From: Leptospira sp. WS4.C2
GTDB lineage: Bacteria; Spirochaetota; Leptospiria; Leptospirales; Leptospiraceae
DNA length: 64,000 nt
NCBI RefSeq assembly: GCF_040833985.1
Contig: NZ_CP162139.1
Span: 1,880,001-1,944,000, forward strand
Reading direction: 5' to 3'
This document shows positions 62,095 to 64,000 of the stretch, one piece after another. A program made the position numbers and the translations under genes. The notes under the pieces were generated by a model that was not told where the DNA came from, searched no databases, and saw only the letters and a list, made by a program, of their open reading frames with translations. Numbering within the stretch: position 1 is the stretch's first letter; each line of letters opens with the position of its first letter.

Positions 62095-63462
62095 ATGTCG
62101 ATCCAATCCCCATCGCGATTTTATTTTTTTTTATTTTTCTTGGTTTCCGGTATCATTAACTTTCTGTTATGTGAAACTATTTATTTCGAATCCCTCCATT
62201 CCGCAGACAATCTCTACCTTCCTTTATTATCAAGGGATTTAGTTTCGGGACAAGGGATGGTTCACTGGTATTTGCCTCCATCTCCCTATTTTTTCCCTGA
62301 TTTATTTTTAAATCTAATCCTCTATCCATTTGTTCCCTTTTTATATATTCCTTCAGCGTATGGAACTCTCCAAATGTTCTTTGTGTTACTCGGAATTTCC
62401 ATTTTTATTTCCAAGTATACAACCAAAACAGAGTCACTAGAGTTTCTCTTTCGTTTCGAGTTTCTTTTGATCCTACTTTCTCTCCTCGGATATTGGATTG
62501 GAGACAATCCCCTTCCTTTTGTATATTTTCTATCGCAGGCACACCACAGCACAGGTTTTTTTTTCTCACTTCTCCTTGCCATGTATCTTTATTCGGTGTT
62601 AAACGACAGAGAAAAGGATCACCGAGGGAATGGTTCTCACCAGTATCTTCCCAATCATTTAACTGCCTTCTTTTTCTTTAGTTTTTCCCTGCTTTATCTC
62701 TCGGATCGTTTTTCGTTTTCAGTGGGTGCCATCGCTTTTTTTGTGGTTCGAATTTGGGATTCTAAGATGCCTCTCTCGGAGAGAATTTCTTACTTCCAAA
62801 AGAAACGTTTTTGGATTTTAATAATATTTTTTCTTCTCTTCAATGAACTCACATTCCTCGGTTTGAGACAGATCTTTCTGATTCCCGGAAGTTTCCAAAT
62901 TCTCGGGAATTATCTAACACGCCAAACTTTAGAAAGTAGTTTGCAACTCTCTGGAAATTACCTTTGGGACTTTTCGAAACATATCTACTACCAAGGAAAA
63001 TCGATTCTTTTCTTAATTTGTTTGCTCTTTTTTACTTATCCAAAATTTCCTAAACTCATCCGCCACCTCCTTATTGTCTTTTTTCCGGTCCTAGTCGGAC
63101 TCCTCCTACTTGTGGGAAGGTTCACATACCTCCATCCCTATCCCATTCGGTATTCATTTCCCCTCTGGTTTTTTGCTCTCTTTGGAATCAGTTTGGTTCT
63201 TGGTTCTTATACCAAAGGGATTTCCCCCTGGGTTCTCTTACTGGCCCTGGGAGGAGTGATGGCCCTCCTTTTCCACCTCCCGTCTCCGAGAGCAGAAGTT
63301 CAATCCAGGTTATCCTCCGTCACAGACAAAGAAGTGACCTACGATTTGGAAAAACCCATCCGGTTTTGGAGCGAAGGAAAACAAAAACCCAGCCCCATAG
63401 GGAAAGATGGGAAACCCTACCGTTGGATCACAGGTGCATTCCATACGCACTTGACAGAGTGA
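62095..63462 (+). CDS. Polytopic membrane protein of unknown function
   Basis: About 455 residues with ten or more hydrophobic segments and a short soluble tail. An early extracytoplasmic loop (HSADNLYLPLLSRDL) and the overall layout recall GT39-like or PMT-like membrane glycosyltransferases, but I see no firm catalytic motif. It ends nine bases before leuA, so the two may be co-transcribed. Divergent from the VOC-like gene with 46 bases between starts. Confidence 0.65.
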   Translation: MSIQSPSRFYFFLFFLVSGIINFLLCETIYFESLHSADNLYLPLLSRDLVSGQGMVHWYLPPSPYFFPDLFLNLILYPFVPFLYIPSAYGTLQMFFVLLGISIFISKYTTKTESLEFLFRFEFLLILLSLLGYWIGDNPLPFVYFLSQAHHSTGFFFSLLLAMYLYSVLNDREKDHRGNGSHQYLPNHLTAFFFFSFSLLYLSDRFSFSVGAIAFFVVRIWDSKMPLSERISYFQKKRFWILIIFFLLFNELTFLGLRQIFLIPGSFQILGNYLTRQTLESSLQLSGNYLWDFSKHIYYQGKSILFLICLLFFTYPKFPKLIRHLLIVFFPVLVGLLLLVGRFTYLHPYPIRYSFPLWFFALFGISLVLGSYTKGISPWVLLLALGGVMALLFHLPSPRAEVQSRLSSVTDKEVTYDLEKPIRFWSEGKQKPSPIGKDGKPYRWITGAFHTHLTE

Positions 63463-63471
63463 AGCGAACCT

Positions 63472-64000
63472 ATGATCTGGAAGGAGATGGAAGATTACGT
63501 ACGCATATTTGATACCACTTTAAGGGACGGGGAACAATGCCCCGGGGCTGCGATGAGTGAAGATGAAAAGGTGGAAATTGCCCAACACCTTGCCCGAATG
63601 AAAGTTGATATCATCGAAGCTGGATTTCCAGTTTCTTCTCCTGTACAATTCAAAGCTGTAGAAAGAATCGCTCGGGAAATCGAAGGACCAATCATCTGTG
63701 GGCTCGCTAGAGCCCTTCGTCCTGACCTGGAAGCCGCACGAGACGCCCTAAAACCTGCTAAATTAAAAAGAATTCATACCTTCATAGCTTCCTCTCCCAT
63801 CCACATGAAACACAAGTTGGGTAAGTCTCCCGCGGAAGTTTTGGAGATGGCAAGAACTGCCGTCAAGATGGCTCGGGACTTTGTCACCGATGTTGAATTT
63901 TCACCAGAGGATGCCACTCGCTCGGAATGGGAATTCTTACGCGAGTTAGTCGAAGCAGTCATCGAAGAAGGCGCAACCACCATCAACATTCCAGACACTG
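63472..64000 (+). CDS. leuA: 2-isopropylmalate synthase, N-terminal part
   Basis: Partial, about 176 residues before the right edge. [56 protein letters not shown] and TINIPDT are the standard TIM-barrel motifs of the LeuA type, and the GFP and SPEDA forms favour IPMS over the citramalate synthase CimA that leptospires also carry. It condenses acetyl-CoA with 2-oxoisovalerate in leucine synthesis. ATG 63472 is used; an in-frame ATG at 63487 follows AAGGAG with no spacing and is unlikely. Confidence 0.9.
   Translation, partial: MIWKEMEDYVRIFDTTLRDGEQCPGAAMSEDEKVEIAQHLARMKVDIIEAGFPVSSPVQFKAVERIAREIEGPIICGLARALRPDLEAARDALKPAKLKRIHTFIASSPIHMKHKLGKSPAEVLEMARTAVKMARDFVTDVEFSPEDATRSEWEFLRELVEAVIEEGATTINIPDT

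Noticed and set aside
63451..63456. TTGACA just before leuA.
   Set aside because: No acceptable -10 hexamer at 16-18 bases; it is part of the coding end of the preceding gene.
1..64000. Search for insertion sequences, phage genes, CRISPR arrays, toxin-antitoxin pairs, tRNA and rRNA genes.
   Set aside because: None could be supported by eye; the window reads as continuous core-type chromosome.

Overview
The window reads as ordinary, gene-dense chromosome of a spirochaete of the genus Leptospira. This is inference from gene content, not a database match. The clues are many lipoproteins and envelope proteins without homologues I recognise, a class III adenylate cyclase with a C-terminal tail I associate with leptospires, an MBOAT acyltransferase paired with a DUF1574-type partner, the futalosine menaquinone pathway, and a membrane FeS oxidoreductase suited to fatty-acid oxidation. 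The complete absence of insertion sequences would fit a saprophytic species, but that is a weak guess. I see no tRNA, rRNA, CRISPR array, phage or integrase, and no gene-free stretch longer than about 160 bases.

Layout. 1-2819 (minus): a translationally coupled cassette of a KamA-type aminomutase, a Ddl-like ATP-grasp ligase and a haem-oxygenase-like diiron protein that runs off the left edge. 2902-5649 (plus): HAD phosphatase, GerMN-domain protein and diguanylate cyclase, followed by a Fur-box-like palindrome and the best intrinsic terminator of the window. 5805-9140: divergent mqnC and a membrane HdrD-like FeS protein (candidate ETF:menaquinone oxidoreductase). 9164-12900 (plus): LysM-FecR protein, beta-sandwich protein and SpoIIE-type phosphatase, preceded by two strong RNA hairpins. 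12901-20100: prfC, an NHL/vWA protein and its TPR partner, small proteins and mgsA. 20173-33348: pseudo-receiver coiled-coil protein, LptF/G permease, miaB, a J-like membrane protein, DUF1574 and MBOAT proteins, rlmI-like methyltransferase, a large 7TM phosphatase, uppP and a SurA-like lipoprotein. 33449-39021 (minus): hisD-panC-mfd. 39065-45118 (minus): adenylate cyclase, FecR/FN3 protein and DUF5683 protein. 45169-64000: xthA, lipoproteins, mgtE, OmpA-type protein, CDF transporter, uvrA, sppA, tsaC, a GH18 protein, a queuosine-precursor transporter, a glycerophosphodiesterase, a membrane protein and the start of leuA.

Functional themes. Signalling output is dense: one diguanylate cyclase, one adenylate cyclase and two SpoIIE phosphatases, all membrane-anchored. 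Two unrelated loci each combine an exported FecR-domain protein, an exported beta-sandwich protein and a membrane signalling enzyme. DNA repair (mfd, uvrA, xthA), envelope biogenesis (LptF/G, UppP, MBOAT, SppA) and menaquinone biology (mqnC plus the FeS oxidoreductase) make up most of the rest.

The genome is packed tightly. Most same-strand neighbours overlap by 4-20 bases or are separated by 1-10. At least eight convergent pairs overlap at, or abut, their stop codons, and several genes start at TTG or GTG behind a strong Shine-Dalgarno sequence. The points most worth a second look are the KamA/ATP-grasp/diiron cassette, the Fur-box plus orphan terminator at 5686-5775, the hairpin that buries the ribosome-binding site at 9150-9189, and the paired FecR signalling modules.
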